Notes: generated by a model from the letters alone, not told the origin. A stretch of 64,000 bases of DNA from Noviluteimonas caseinilytica (GCF_018406605.1 NZ_AP024545.1:868001-932000); one strand, 5' to 3'. Shown: positions 42,477 through 50,654, numbered from the stretch's first letter. Translations and numbers: made by a program.

Positions 42477-42629
42477 CTACTGCATGAAAACGCGAACGCC
42501 CCGGGCCGGGTGGCACGGGGCGTCCAGGAGTTCGATCGGGATGGCGCGAGCGGCGCGCGGAGCCTGCATCCGGGCGCCCGCGCCGGAAAGTCCGGCCGCG
42601 CGCTCCTCATCTGCAGGTGTCTGGGTCAT
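42477..42629 (-). CDS. Possible 50-residue small protein upstream of the DUF465 gene
   Basis: A short reading frame MTQTPADEERAAGLSGAG..., ending ...RGVRVFMQ. An SD-like GGAAGG lies a few bases before its ATG. Its stop is 16 bases before the DUF465 ATG, the spacing expected for a coupled pair. It contains one Cys, no membrane helix and no recognised family. It partly fills the 318-bp stretch between the DUF465 gene and the OmpA-like gene; the remaining ~150 bases show nothing. Chance opening in GC-rich DNA is quite possible. Confidence 0.4.
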   Translation of the reverse strand: MTQTPADEERAAGLSGAGARMQAPRAARAIPIELLDAPCHPARGVRVFMQ

Positions 42630-42778
42630 CGGCCTTCCGTTTCGAATCGGCCGAGCGAGGGTGCGCTCGGGAGTTCGACGCTACTCCTCCGCCGGTGGCT
42701 CGGCAAGGGCGCCGACGCCGATCCGCAGGGTTTCGCCGACGTTCGGCAACGCAGCGTCAAGCCATTGAAAAGAAAAGG

Positions 42779-44089
42779 TTATTTGGCCGACACGATGATC
42801 TCGACGCGGCGGTTGCGCGCCCGGCCCGCGGCGGTCGTGTCGTCCGCGATCGGAGACGATTCACCCAACCCCGTGGACTGCATCCGGGCCTTCGGGACGC
42901 CACCGGCGGCCAGGGCCGCGAGTACCGCGCTGGCCCGCCGGGCGGACAGCGCCTGGTTGGCGGCCGCTTCGCCCTGCCCGTCGGTATGGCCCTCGATCTT
43001 CACGCGCGGCGCGGGGCCGGCCTGCAGGTAGGCGGCCAGCGCACGCAGGCTGGCGGTGGCCGAGGCGGTGAGCGTGGCCTGGCCGGATGCGAAGGCGTCG
43101 CCGCCGAGGGTGAAGACTTCGCCCCGGGCGTCGCGCTTCGACGGCGGCAGCGACCCCCCAGCCGTGAGTTCGGCTTCCTTGCGGGCCAGGGCGGCGTCTT
43201 TTTCGCGCGCCGCGGCGAGTTTGGCGGCCTGGTCGCCGGCGACGTCGAGGATCACGTCCTCGGCCTGCTGGCGCGCGGCGGCTTCCGTTTCGGCGGCGGC
43301 GCGCAGGCGCTGGGCTTCCTCGGCCTGGATCTGCGCTTCTACGCGCAGGCGTTCGGTTTCCTGGCGCGCGCGTTCGGCGTCCTGGCGGCTGGCTTCGACC
43401 AGCAATTCGCTGCGTTCGCGATCCAGGCGATCGACGTCGCGGCGCGCGGCTTCGGTGCGCGCGGCGAGTTCGGCGGTTTCGGTGCGGCGGCTGGCGACCT
43501 GCACGGCATGCGCGCGATCGCGACTGCGCGCCGTGGCGATGGCGTCGATGGACTGGCGCGCGCGCAGGCGTTCGTAGGCGCCGAAGCCCTGCAGGCGGGC
43601 GTCGGCGTCCAGCGACAGCAGACGCTGCGAGAGCGCGGCCGCGGGATCCGTGCCGGCCGGCACGCCCTGCGGCGCGGGCCATGCGACCGGCGCGGGTTGG
43701 TCGCCGGCGCCGAGTTGCAGGCGCTGGCGCAGTTCGGTGATTTCGTTGGCGCGCTGCGTGTAATCGGCCTGGGTGGTGGCCGCGCGGCTGCGTGCGAGGG
43801 CGAGTTCGCCATCGGTGGACGCGGACTCGGCCAGCAGGCGCGCCTGGTCCTCGTCGCCCCGGGCCATCGCCGATTGCGCAGCGCCCAACGCGCTGCGCGC
43901 CGATGCAAGTTCGGCCGATGCGTACTGGTCCGCGTCGGCGCTCTCCGCGCGCGAGACCGCTTGTTGCGCCGCGGACAACTCGCCGGTGGGCGGCGGCAGG
44001 CTAGCGCAGCCCGCGAGCGCGGACGCGATCACAAGGCCGCAAATCCACGCGTGTTGCGTTTTACGGAAGTGTGCGAAGCTTGGGCGCAT
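42779..44089 (-). CDS. OmpA-family lipoprotein with DUF4398-like and coiled-coil region
   Basis: A 436-residue envelope protein. The lipobox ALAGC gives Cys28. A DUF4398-like helical region follows (PPPTGELSAAQQAVSRAESA). A very charged coiled coil spans about residues 190-330 (ERSELLVEASRQDAERARQE). The C-terminal OmpA domain, about 330-436, contains VKIEGHTDGQGEAAANQALS and GRARNRRVEIIV, which bind peptidoglycan. It would tether the outer membrane to the cell wall. The MRPSFAHF start gives a proper lipoprotein signal. It is divergent from pilU, about 100 bp away. Confidence 0.9.
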   Translation of the reverse strand: MRPSFAHFRKTQHAWICGLVIASALAGCASLPPPTGELSAAQQAVSRAESADADQYASAELASARSALGAAQSAMARGDEDQARLLAESASTDGELALARSRAATTQADYTQRANEITELRQRLQLGAGDQPAPVAWPAPQGVPAGTDPAAALSQRLLSLDADARLQGFGAYERLRARQSIDAIATARSRDRAHAVQVASRRTETAELAARTEAARRDVDRLDRERSELLVEASRQDAERARQETERLRVEAQIQAEEAQRLRAAAETEAAARQQAEDVILDVAGDQAAKLAAAREKDAALARKEAELTAGGSLPPSKRDARGEVFTLGGDAFASGQATLTASATASLRALAAYLQAGPAPRVKIEGHTDGQGEAAANQALSARRASAVLAALAAGGVPKARMQSTGLGESSPIADDTTAAGRARNRRVEIIVSAK

Positions 44090-44188
44090 AGGGGTGCCGT
44101 GCTGTTCTGAAGGGGGACGACGCGCGGTCATTGTGATGAAGCCGGCGCCGTGCATGCAATCGGCCGCCAAGACACGAGGGTACGGCAC

Positions 44189-45301
44189 ATGGACATCGGC
44201 TATTTCCTGAAGCTGATGACGGAGAAGAACGCGTCGGACATGTTCCTGACGACCGGTGCTCCCGTTTACATCAAGGTCGAAGGCAAGTTGTACCCCCTCG
44301 GCAACACCGGCCTGCCCCCGGGCATGGTCAAGAAGATCGCCTATTCGCTGATGGACGAGGGCCAGGTGCCCCAGTTCGAGCGCGACCTGGAACTGAACAT
44401 GGCGATCGCGCTGGCCGATTCCGGCCGCTTCCGCGTGAACGTGTTCAAGCAGCGCGGCGAGGTGGGCATGGTGATCCGCGCGATCCGCAGCGTGATCCCG
44501 TCCATCGAAGAGCTGCAGCTGCCGCAGGTGCTGAAGGAAATCATCATGGCCCCGCGCGGCCTGGTGCTGATCGTCGGCTCCACCGGTTCGGGCAAGTCGA
44601 CCACGCTCGCCTCGATGATCGACCACCGCAACAGCACCTCGTCGGGCCACATCCTCACCATCGAGGATCCGATCGAATACCTGCACAAGCACAAGAAGTC
44701 GATCGTCAACCAGCGCGAAGTCGGCCTGGACACGCACGCCTTCCACAACGCGCTCAAGAACGCGATGCGCGAGGCGCCGGACGTCATCCTGATCGGCGAG
44801 ATCCTGGACGCCACCACGATGGAAGCGGCGATCGCCTTCGCCGAAACCGGCCACATCTGCCTGGCCACGCTGCACTCCAACAACGCCGACCAGACGATCG
44901 AGCGCATCCTCAACTTCTTCCCCGAGGCCGCGCACAAGAACGTGCTGATGAACCTCGCGCTCAACCTCAAGGCGGTGGTGTCGCAGCGCCTGGTGGTCGG
45001 CGTGGATGGCCGCCGCATGCCGGCCGCCGAAGTGCTGATCAACACGCCGATGATCCGCGACCTGCTGCGCCGCGGGCAGGTGCACGAGATCAAGCAGGCG
45101 ATGGAAGAGTCGCTGGAAGCGGGCATGGAGTCGTTCGACCAGTGCCTGTTCCGCCTCTACAAGGAAGGCCGCATCGAGAAGGAAGCCGCGCTGCAGGCCG
45201 CCGACTCGCGCGATGGCCTTGCGCTGAAGTTCCGCCTCTCCGAGGGCGGCACCGGCGAACACGATCCCTACGCGGACGTGTTCGAAACCAAGATCGGCTG
45301 A
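44189..45301 (+). CDS. pilU: Type IV pilus retraction ATPase PilU
   Basis: A 370-residue hexameric ATPase for twitching motility. N-terminal SDMFLTTGAPVYIKVEGKLY is the PilT/PilU sensing domain. Walker A GSTGSGKS is at 130-137, the Asp box ILTIEDPIEYLHKHKKSIVN follows, and Walker B is DVILIGE ending at 204. The AIAFAETGHICLATLHSNNA His-box is PilU-like. After Walker B the sequence is GEILDATT where PilT/PilU usually has GEIRD; the Arg is replaced. pilT is not adjacent within this window. The ATG at 44189 is preferred over an upstream in-frame ATG (44150), as it starts at the family N-terminus. Confidence 0.92.
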   Translation: MDIGYFLKLMTEKNASDMFLTTGAPVYIKVEGKLYPLGNTGLPPGMVKKIAYSLMDEGQVPQFERDLELNMAIALADSGRFRVNVFKQRGEVGMVIRAIRSVIPSIEELQLPQVLKEIIMAPRGLVLIVGSTGSGKSTTLASMIDHRNSTSSGHILTIEDPIEYLHKHKKSIVNQREVGLDTHAFHNALKNAMREAPDVILIGEILDATTMEAAIAFAETGHICLATLHSNNADQTIERILNFFPEAAHKNVLMNLALNLKAVVSQRLVVGVDGRRMPAAEVLINTPMIRDLLRRGQVHEIKQAMEESLEAGMESFDQCLFRLYKEGRIEKEAALQAADSRDGLALKFRLSEGGTGEHDPYADVFETKIG

Positions 45302-45326
45302 AACCCCCGCCGCGCGCGAGCGCGGC

Positions 45327-45992
45327 TCAGGTGGGTTGCGGGGCGTCCGGTTGCATTTCCGGGCGCGCCGCGTCGAAGGCCGGCAACGCCAGGCACGCCG
45401 CTTCGATGCGCTGGATGGTCGGGTACTTGCCCAGGTCGATGTTGAACCGCCGCGCGTTGTAGACCTGCGGGACCAGGCAGATGTCGGCCAGCGTCGGCGC
45501 GTGGCCGTCGCAGAATTCGCCCGTCGAAGGATGGTCGGCCAGCATCGACTCGAATGCGGCCAGGCCGTCGCCGATCCAGTGGCGCACCCATTCGTCGCGT
45601 TCGGGTTGCGGCACGTGCCATTCGCGCTCGAAGTACTGCAGCACGCGCAGGTTGTTGAGCGGATGCACGTCGCACGCGATCAGCTGCGCCAGGCCGCGCA
45701 CGCGCTGGCGGTCGCGCGCGGTGGCGGGCAGCAGCGGCGGCGAGGGCCACACTTCGTCCAGGTATTCGAGGATGGCCATCGACTGGCGCAGGTTGCGCTG
45801 GCCGTGTTCGAGCACCGGCACCAGGCCTTGCGGATTGGCGGCGCGGAACGCGGGCGTGTGCTGGTCGCCGCCATCGCGCAGCAGGTGCACCGAGGCGATG
45901 TCGTACGGCAGTCCCTTGAGGTTGAGGCCGATGCGCACGCGGTACGCAGCGCTGGAGCGCCAATAGGAAAACAGCCGCAACCGATCGTTCAC
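45327..45992 (-). CDS. maiA: Maleylacetoacetate isomerase (GST zeta class)
   Basis: A 221-residue zeta-class glutathione S-transferase isomerising maleylacetoacetate to fumarylacetoacetate in tyrosine catabolism. The active-site motif SSAAYRVRIGLNLKGL is typical, and QSMAILEYLDE is the glutathione-binding segment. The C-terminal domain contains the family PTLADICLVPQVYNARRF. The start is GTG (45992) with GGGGGAG a few bases upstream. It lies 73 bp downstream of fumarylacetoacetase and is probably cotranscribed. Convergent with pilU. Confidence 0.93.
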   Translation of the reverse strand: MNDRLRLFSYWRSSAAYRVRIGLNLKGLPYDIASVHLLRDGGDQHTPAFRAANPQGLVPVLEHGQRNLRQSMAILEYLDEVWPSPPLLPATARDRQRVRGLAQLIACDVHPLNNLRVLQYFEREWHVPQPERDEWVRHWIGDGLAAFESMLADHPSTGEFCDGHAPTLADICLVPQVYNARRFNIDLGKYPTIQRIEAACLALPAFDAARPEMQPDAPQPT

Positions 45993-46065
45993 GAGGCTCC
46001 CCCGAGCGCCTGCCGCGTGGTGCGGCAAGGCACATTAGCTTGCCCGCCTGCCGGGCGGAAGACCG

Positions 46066-47058
46066 TCAGCCTGCCGCCGACTGCCGTTCGATCTTCTGGT
46101 CGATCGCGCCGAAGATGCTGTGGCCGGCCTTGTCGAGCATTTCGATGCGAACGCTGTCGCCGAATGACAGGAACGGCGTGACCGGCTTGCCCTGCTCCAG
46201 CGTTTCCACGGTGCGCTTCTCGGCGAAGCACGAGGCGCCCTTGCTGGTGTCTTCGTTGGCGATGGTGCCCGAGCCGACGATGGTGCCGGCCGACAGCGGC
46301 CGCGTCTTCGCGGCGTGCGCGACCAGCTGCGCGAAGTCGAACTGCATGTCCACGCCCGCTTCCGGCGCGCCGAACCACTGGCCGTTGATGTGCGTGAGCA
46401 GCGGCAAGTGCACTTTGTTGCCTTGCCAGGCATCGCCGAGTTCGTCGGGCGTCACGAAGACCGGCGACAACGCCGACCGCGGCTTGGACTGCAGGAAGCC
46501 GAAGCCCTTCGCGAGTTCGCCCGGGATGAGGTTGCGCAGCGACACGTCGTTGACGAGGCCGATGAGCTGCAGGTGCATCGCCGCGCGTTCGGGGGAGACG
46601 GCCATCGGCACGTCGTCGGTGATCACCACGATTTCGGCTTCCAGGTCGATGCCGTAGGCCTCGTCGACCACCTTCACCGGATCGCGCGGGCCGAGGAAGC
46701 CGGCACTCGTGGCCTGGTACATCAGCGGATCGACGTAGAAGCTTTCCGGCACTTCGGCGCCGCGCGCGCGGCGCACGCGTTCGACGTGCGGGAGATACGC
46801 GCTGCCGTCGACGAATTCGTACGCGCGCGGCAACGGCGCGGCGAGCGAACCGACATCCAGGTCGAACACGTCATCGGGTTCGCCGCCGTTGAGCACGTCG
46901 TACAACGCGTTGAGGCGCGGCGCGGCGTTCTGCCAGTCTTCCAGCGCGCGCTGCAACGTCGGCGCGATCGCGGTGGCGCGCACGGCGCGCTTGAGATCCT
47001 TGGACACGACGACGAGGGTGCCGTCGCGGCCGCCCTCCTTCAGGGAAGCGAGCTTCAT
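46066..47058 (-). CDS. Fumarylacetoacetate hydrolase family protein
   Basis: A 330-residue FAH-family hydrolase that would split fumarylacetoacetate to fumarate and acetoacetate. VDEAYGIDLEAEIVVITDDV holds the metal-binding Glu residues of the family. FLQSKPRSALSPVFVTPDEL, GSGTIANEDTSKGASCFAEK and VGSGTI-type motifs match the bacterial ~330-residue form, shorter than the ~420-residue eukaryotic one. It is paired with maiA. The acetoacetate formed can be activated by the scoAB transferase in this window. Confidence 0.92.
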   Translation of the reverse strand: MKLASLKEGGRDGTLVVVSKDLKRAVRATAIAPTLQRALEDWQNAAPRLNALYDVLNGGEPDDVFDLDVGSLAAPLPRAYEFVDGSAYLPHVERVRRARGAEVPESFYVDPLMYQATSAGFLGPRDPVKVVDEAYGIDLEAEIVVITDDVPMAVSPERAAMHLQLIGLVNDVSLRNLIPGELAKGFGFLQSKPRSALSPVFVTPDELGDAWQGNKVHLPLLTHINGQWFGAPEAGVDMQFDFAQLVAHAAKTRPLSAGTIVGSGTIANEDTSKGASCFAEKRTVETLEQGKPVTPFLSFGDSVRIEMLDKAGHSIFGAIDQKIERQSAAG

Positions 47059-47103
47059 GCAGTGGCCTTGGCGTTTGCAGCGCGGGGGAGCGCGAGGCCC
47101 GCG

Positions 47104-47132
47104 ATTGTGGCGCGCCGGTTTGAATCCTGCAA
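47104..47132 (-). promoter_or_regulatory. Candidate promoter of the fumarylacetoacetase-maiA operon
   Basis: On the minus strand, TTGCAG and CACAAT are separated by 17 bases, a sigma-70-like arrangement with the -10 box 45 bases before the ATG. Confidence 0.45.
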
Positions 47133-47158
47133 AAGAAAAACCCGCCTTGCGGCGGGTT
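47131..47158 (-). terminator. Rho-independent terminator of the tRNA-Gln gene
   Basis: The 8-bp stem AACCCGCC/GGCGGGTT with loop TTGC is followed on the minus strand by a T-rich tract (complement of AAAAGAAAA). It lies 9 bp beyond the tRNA 3' end. Confidence 0.85.
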
Positions 47159-47167
47159 CTTCGGATT

Positions 47168-47242
47168 TGGCAGCCCCGGATGGATTCGAACCACCGAATG
47201 CCTGAGTCAGAGTCAGGTGCCTTACCGCTTGGCGACGGGGCT
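47168..47242 (-). tRNA. tRNA-Gln, anticodon CTG
   Basis: A 75-base tRNA with CCA encoded. The acceptor stem pairs AGCCCCG with CGGGGCT, discriminator G. The D stem is GCC/GGC. The anticodon stem is CCTGA/TCAGG around loop CTCTGAC, anticodon CTG, reading CAG. The T arm carries GGTTCGAATCC. The sequence closely follows the standard proteobacterial tRNA-Gln shape. It lies between rpsI and the fumarylacetoacetase gene and has its own promoter and terminator. Confidence 0.96.
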
Positions 47243-47274
47243 GTGGCTGCAATTTTGGAACTCGGGCGGCCGCG

Positions 47275-47280
47275 ATTGTA
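47275..47280 (-). promoter_or_regulatory. Candidate -10 element of tRNA-Gln (TACAAT)
   Basis: TACAAT on the minus strand, with a GC-rich discriminator (CGCGG) just after it as in stable-RNA promoters, and a predicted start about 25 bases before the tRNA. A TTGACG hexamer lies only 11 bases upstream, too close to be a normal -35. Confidence 0.55.
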
Positions 47281-47322
47281 GCGCGGCCACCCGTCAACAC
47301 ACCGCTTACGCGTTTTCCAGAA

Positions 47323-47715
47323 TCAGCGCTTGGAGAACTGCGTCGCGCGGCGGGCCTTGTGGAGGCCGACCTTCTTGCGTTCGACTTCGCGGGCGTCGCG
47401 GGTCATGAAGCCGGCCTTGCGCAGGTCGGTCTTCAGCGACTCGTCGTATTCCACCAGCGCGCGCGAGATGCCGAGGCGGATCGCGCCGGCCTGGCCGGTG
47501 ATGCCGCCGCCTTCCACCGTCACGAAGATGTCGAACTTGTCGGTCGACTGCGTGAGCTCGAGCGGCTGGCGGACGATCATGCGCGCGGTTTCACGGCCGA
47601 AGAAGTCTTCGATCGTGCGGTCGTTGATGGTGATGGTCCCGTTGCCCTTGCGCAGGAACACGCGGGCGGTGGAGGACTTGCGGCGGCCGGTGCCGTAATT
47701 CTGCTGGATTGCCAT
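47323..47715 (-). CDS. rpsI: 30S ribosomal protein S9 (uS9)
   Basis: A 130-residue ribosomal protein ending in the conserved basic tail KARRATQFSKR, whose final Lys-Arg contacts P-site tRNA. YGTGRRKSSTARVFLRKG at the N-terminus is the standard S9 signature. It follows rplM by 9 bases, the universal rplM-rpsI pair, and is cotranscribed from the promoter upstream of rplM. Confidence 0.98.
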   Translation of the reverse strand: MAIQQNYGTGRRKSSTARVFLRKGNGTITINDRTIEDFFGRETARMIVRQPLELTQSTDKFDIFVTVEGGGITGQAGAIRLGISRALVEYDESLKTDLRKAGFMTRDAREVERKKVGLHKARRATQFSKR

Positions 47716-47724
47716 AGGGAGCTC

Positions 47725-48153
47725 TTAGAAATCCAGCGGCTGCGGCTGCTGGGCGGTGTGCGGATGGTTCGGACCGGAATAAACCTTCAGCTTGCGATAC
47801 ATCGCACGGCCGAGCGGATTCTTCGGGAGCATGCCCTTGACGGCGGTTTCGAGGACGCGTTCCGGGTGGCGCTCCAGCGCCTGGCCCAGGGACTCGGTCT
47901 TCAGGTTGCCGATGTAACCGGTGAACCGGTGGTACATCTTGTCCGTCAGCTTCTTGCCGGTCACGTGGATCTTCTCGGCGTTGATCACCACGAGGTAATC
48001 GCCGGTATCGACGTGCGGGGTATAGACGGGCTTGTGCTTGCCGCGGAGGCGGCGGGCGAGCTCGGAGGCGAGCCGGCCGAGGGTCTTGCCTTCGGCATCG
48101 ACCACGTACCAGTCACGCTGGACGGTCTCGTTCTTGGCGCTGAAAGTCTTCAT
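47725..48153 (-). CDS. rplM: 50S ribosomal protein L13 (uL13)
   Basis: A 142-residue ribosomal protein. MKTFSAKNETVQRDWYVVDA is the standard start. KHKPVYTPHVDTGDYLVVIN and GMLPKNPLGRAMYRKLKVY are conserved L13 motifs. An in-frame extension upstream has no L13 residues, so the ATG at 48153 is the start. It is first in the rplM-rpsI operon. Confidence 0.98.
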   Translation of the reverse strand: MKTFSAKNETVQRDWYVVDAEGKTLGRLASELARRLRGKHKPVYTPHVDTGDYLVVINAEKIHVTGKKLTDKMYHRFTGYIGNLKTESLGQALERHPERVLETAVKGMLPKNPLGRAMYRKLKVYSGPNHPHTAQQPQPLDF

Positions 48154-48252
48154 GCGTAACTCGTGTGGGTACATGGTCGGGCTGGTTGCGGGGGCGCGAG
48201 GGCCCCGCGGAACGTCGCCGCGTGATGTAGGGGCGGAACAAAAGAGGCGGAA

Positions 48253-48281
48253 TGATAGCGGCCCCACCGGGGCGTGGCAAC
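48253..48281 (-). promoter_or_regulatory. Sigma-70-type promoter of rplM-rpsI
   Basis: On the minus strand TTGCCA (-35, 5 of 6 consensus) and TATCAT (-10, 5 of 6) are exactly 17 bases apart. The predicted start is ~90 bases before the rplM ATG. This is the best promoter match in the window and suits a highly expressed ribosomal operon. Confidence 0.75.
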
Positions 48282-48289
48282 CCCGGTGA
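48266..48289 (-). terminator. Hairpin between the GNAT-like gene and rplM
   Basis: CACCGGGG and CCCCGGTG pair around an 8-base loop, 12 bp past the stop of the GNAT-like gene. No U-run follows, and the loop contains the -35 box of the rplM promoter. A weak terminator is possible. Confidence 0.35.
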
Positions 48290-48301
48290 ACCCCTGCCCG
48301 C

Positions 48302-48832
48302 TCAGGCCGTGCGGCGGACCGGGGCCTGGGCGCGGCGCTGGAGCGGCGCCGGCGGGAACAGCACCGCGTCCTTGAAATACACGACTTTCAGCTGGAACCC
48401 GCGCGGCGAGTAGCCGATGAACGTGGCCCCGGTGCGCGGTTCGACGGCCTGGGTGTAGCGGCCGTTGAGCGTGGCGTTTTCCAGCTCCAGCAGCACGCCG
48501 ATGCTCTCGGGCTTCTCCTTGTTGGCCGCTTCGAGGATGTCGAGGGCTTCCTGGAAGAACGGCACCGCGCCCTTGTTGCCGCGGAATTCCGGCGCGAAGA
48601 ACTGGCGGTAGTAATACGTGGGCTGGCGCAGGCGCGGGATGATCCGCAGCAACGCGGTCCCGACGCCGACGATCTGGCCGTCGGCATCGCGGGCCACGAC
48701 CACGGCCTGCTTGGCGCGCAACGCAGCACGCGCCGGATCGGCGAGCGCGCCGTGGCGCGTCCAGAAATCGACCAGTTCGGCCTGCAGTTCCGGCGTCGTG
48801 GTGCGCCAGACGTTGGTGGTTTCGAAAGACAC
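48302..48832 (-). CDS. GNAT-like protein at the end of the autotransporter gene group
   Basis: A 176-residue cytoplasmic protein with no signal peptide and no firm family match. VVVARDADGQIVGVGTALLR resembles GNAT strands 2-3, and FFAPEFRGNKGAVPFFQEAL resembles the acyl-CoA-binding strand 4/helix 3 region (RGNKGA for R-G-x-G-x-G/A). The ending GYSPRGFQLKVVYFKDAVLF is unusual. The start is GTG at 48832. It lies 13 bases after the EF-hand gene and is likely in the same transcript. Acylation of an envelope protein or small molecule is possible; the target is unknown. Confidence 0.65.
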   Translation of the reverse strand: MSFETTNVWRTTTPELQAELVDFWTRHGALADPARAALRAKQAVVVARDADGQIVGVGTALLRIIPRLRQPTYYYRQFFAPEFRGNKGAVPFFQEALDILEAANKEKPESIGVLLELENATLNGRYTQAVEPRTGATFIGYSPRGFQLKVVYFKDAVLFPPAPLQRRAQAPVRRTA

Positions 48833-48845
48833 GGTGTGGCCTGCC

Positions 48846-49283
48846 TTATTTCTTCGGTGCGGCGGTCGCGGGCTGCGACTTCGCCAGGGTCTTCAGGGCG
48901 TCCAGGTATTCCGGGAAGTCCAGCGACTGGTTCTTGTCCTTGTCGAACGCCGACATCGGCGGCGCGTTCTTGCCGGCGCGCTGCACGAGCATCATCTGCG
49001 CGTACTCGCTGGCCTGGAGCTTGCCGTCGTGGTTCGCGTCGCGGCGCTCGAACTCGGCGTGCAGCCGCTGCACGGTCAACGCATCGCGCACCTGCACGAA
49101 GCCGGCACGGAACTCGTCCTTCGAAATCGAACCGTCGTGGTTCGCATCCCACGCGGCGAACATCGCATCGGCGCCCTGGCCCTGCTCGGCCGCGGCCGGT
49201 GCCGCGACGGGCTTGCCCGCCTGCTGCTGCGCGAACGCCACCGGCGCCACGAGCGCCGCCATCAACACGATCCAGGTCTTCAT
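48846..49283 (-). CDS. Exported EF-hand calcium-binding protein
   Basis: A 145-residue protein. The signal peptide (MKTWIVLMAALVAPVAFA) is followed by a Gln/Ala-rich lead. It has three EF-hand loops: DANHDGSISKDE (residues ~45-56), DANHDGKLQASE (~83-94) and DKDKNQSLDFPE (~113-124). All keep acidic residues at loop positions 1, 3 and 12 or close to it, so calcium binding is likely. Its ATG overlaps the upstream TIGR03032-like gene by 4 bases. A periplasmic calcium sensor or chaperone for the nearby giant autotransporter is suggested by linkage only. Confidence 0.85.
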   Translation of the reverse strand: MKTWIVLMAALVAPVAFAQQQAGKPVAAPAAAEQGQGADAMFAAWDANHDGSISKDEFRAGFVQVRDALTVQRLHAEFERRDANHDGKLQASEYAQMMLVQRAGKNAPPMSAFDKDKNQSLDFPEYLDALKTLAKSQPATAAPKK

Positions 49284-50488
49284 GCCACCACCTCCGGCTG
49301 CGCTTCGGGTTCGAACGTGATCAGCTCGCGGATCTCCGCGGTGCGCAGGCCGATCATCATCGGGTTGACGACGTTGGGCAGGAAGCTGATGTCGAAGATC
49401 TCGGAGATGTCGCCTTCGAAGCGGATCCAGTTCAGCACGTCGCCGTTGGCCAGCGAGACGATCTGCACGCCGCACCACGGTTCGACGTCGCGCTTCTTCA
49501 GTTCTTCGTCCAGCTGCAGGCCTTCGAAGCGCTGGTTGCGCGGCTTCGACAGGCCCACCGCGGCCACGTTGCCCACGATCGACAGGCCGCGCAGGAAGCC
49601 CGGGAACCACGCGGTCGGCACGAACGCCTTCTTCGCGAAATCCACGTAACCCAGGTGCCCGGTGCCCGCGTTGAGCACCCACAGCTTGCCGTTGGCCCAG
49701 CGCGGCGAATGCGGCATCGACAGGCCTTCGCACACGATCTCGTCGGTCTCCACGTCGATCACCACGCCGCCGCTCATGCGGCGATCGCGCCAGCCATCCA
49801 CCGCGTCGGACTTGCACACCGCGGTGACGTACTTCGGCTTGCCGTCGACCATCGCCAGGCCGTTCAAGTGGCAACGATCTTCCGGCGCGAGCTTGCTGAT
49901 AAAGCTCGGCTTCCAGATCGGCTTGAAGCTGTGCGTCTGGCTCAGCTCGGCCAGGCACGAATACTTGGTGTTGACGAACACCACGCGGCCGTCGCTTCGG
50001 ATGCCGAGTTCGTGGATGTCCAGGTCGCCGATCGTCTGCGCATTGCGCGGCACGTAGCACTTGTCGAACTTGCCGTGGATCGATTCGCCCGGGCGCAGGA
50101 TGTTCTCGAAGCGCCACAACTGGTACAGGCCACCGAGGTAGATGCGCTGCGCGTTGCCGACGATGCCCATCGCGCGCTCGAAGATGCGCTCGAAGAACGA
50201 CACGCGGCCCTGCTGGTCGCTGCCGACCAGGTACACGCGGCCGGTCTGGTACGAGGAGATCGCCAGCGACACGCGATTGCTCGACAGCCACGAAGCCAGC
50301 CCGCGCGAGCAGCTCTTCTCGACCTGCAGCTTGGTCAGGTCCAGCGGCGGCTTTTCCGACTGCGCGGTGTTGAGGGTTTCGTTCCGGGGTTCCGGCGTGG
50401 CCGGTGCGGCCGGCGCCTGCGGTGCGACGGCGTCTGCTGCCTGCCCGGCGGCCGTGTCGGCGCCGGCAGTCTTTTTCTTGCTTGCCAC
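49280..50488 (-). CDS. TIGR03032/DUF4915-like protein
   Basis: A 402-residue protein with no signal peptide. The first ~50 residues are Ala/Pro-rich and low in complexity. The rest has repeated beta-strand segments like a propeller: RVYLVGSDQQGRVSFFERIF, IYLGGLYQLWRFEN, CHLNGLAMVDGKPKYVTAVC and MPHSPRWANGKLWVLNAGTG. These, including 'HLNGLAM-DG-P-YVTA' and 'SPR---GKLW-L-SG-G', are the features I associate with TIGR03032/DUF4915, a family of unknown function. The start is GTG at 50488 with GGAGAA 6 bases upstream. It lies 166 bp after the giant autotransporter and may be coexpressed. Confidence 0.75.
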   Translation of the reverse strand: MASKKKTAGADTAAGQAADAVAPQAPAAPATPEPRNETLNTAQSEKPPLDLTKLQVEKSCSRGLASWLSSNRVSLAISSYQTGRVYLVGSDQQGRVSFFERIFERAMGIVGNAQRIYLGGLYQLWRFENILRPGESIHGKFDKCYVPRNAQTIGDLDIHELGIRSDGRVVFVNTKYSCLAELSQTHSFKPIWKPSFISKLAPEDRCHLNGLAMVDGKPKYVTAVCKSDAVDGWRDRRMSGGVVIDVETDEIVCEGLSMPHSPRWANGKLWVLNAGTGHLGYVDFAKKAFVPTAWFPGFLRGLSIVGNVAAVGLSKPRNQRFEGLQLDEELKKRDVEPWCGVQIVSLANGDVLNWIRFEGDISEIFDISFLPNVVNPMMIGLRTAEIRELITFEPEAQPEVVA

Positions 50489-50622
50489 GAAGTTCTCCGA
50501 AATGACGTCTGCGATCCCAGCGCCACAGTTGAAACGATTTCGCGGTCGCGGGCCAGCGTCTTTCGCGGGCCGGCGATGAATCGTTACGAATGTCCCGGCT
50601 GAACGCGCCCCCGGATGCGACG

Positions 50623-50647
50623 GGGCCCGGCGGAATCCGCCGGGCCC
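50623..50647 (-). terminator. GC-rich hairpin after the autotransporter gene
   Basis: A 10-bp stem GGGCCCGGCG/CGCCGGGCCC with a 5-base loop starts 8 bp past the autotransporter stop. It is very stable but lacks a U-run on the minus strand, so partial termination or 3'-end protection is more likely than complete stop. Confidence 0.5.
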
Positions 50648-50654
50648 GCGTGCC

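Noticed and set aside
42496..42523. Hairpin ACGCCCCG/CGGGGCGT as a terminator
   Set aside because: It lies inside the possible 50-residue gene and directly upstream of the DUF465 gene on the same strand, with no proper U-run.
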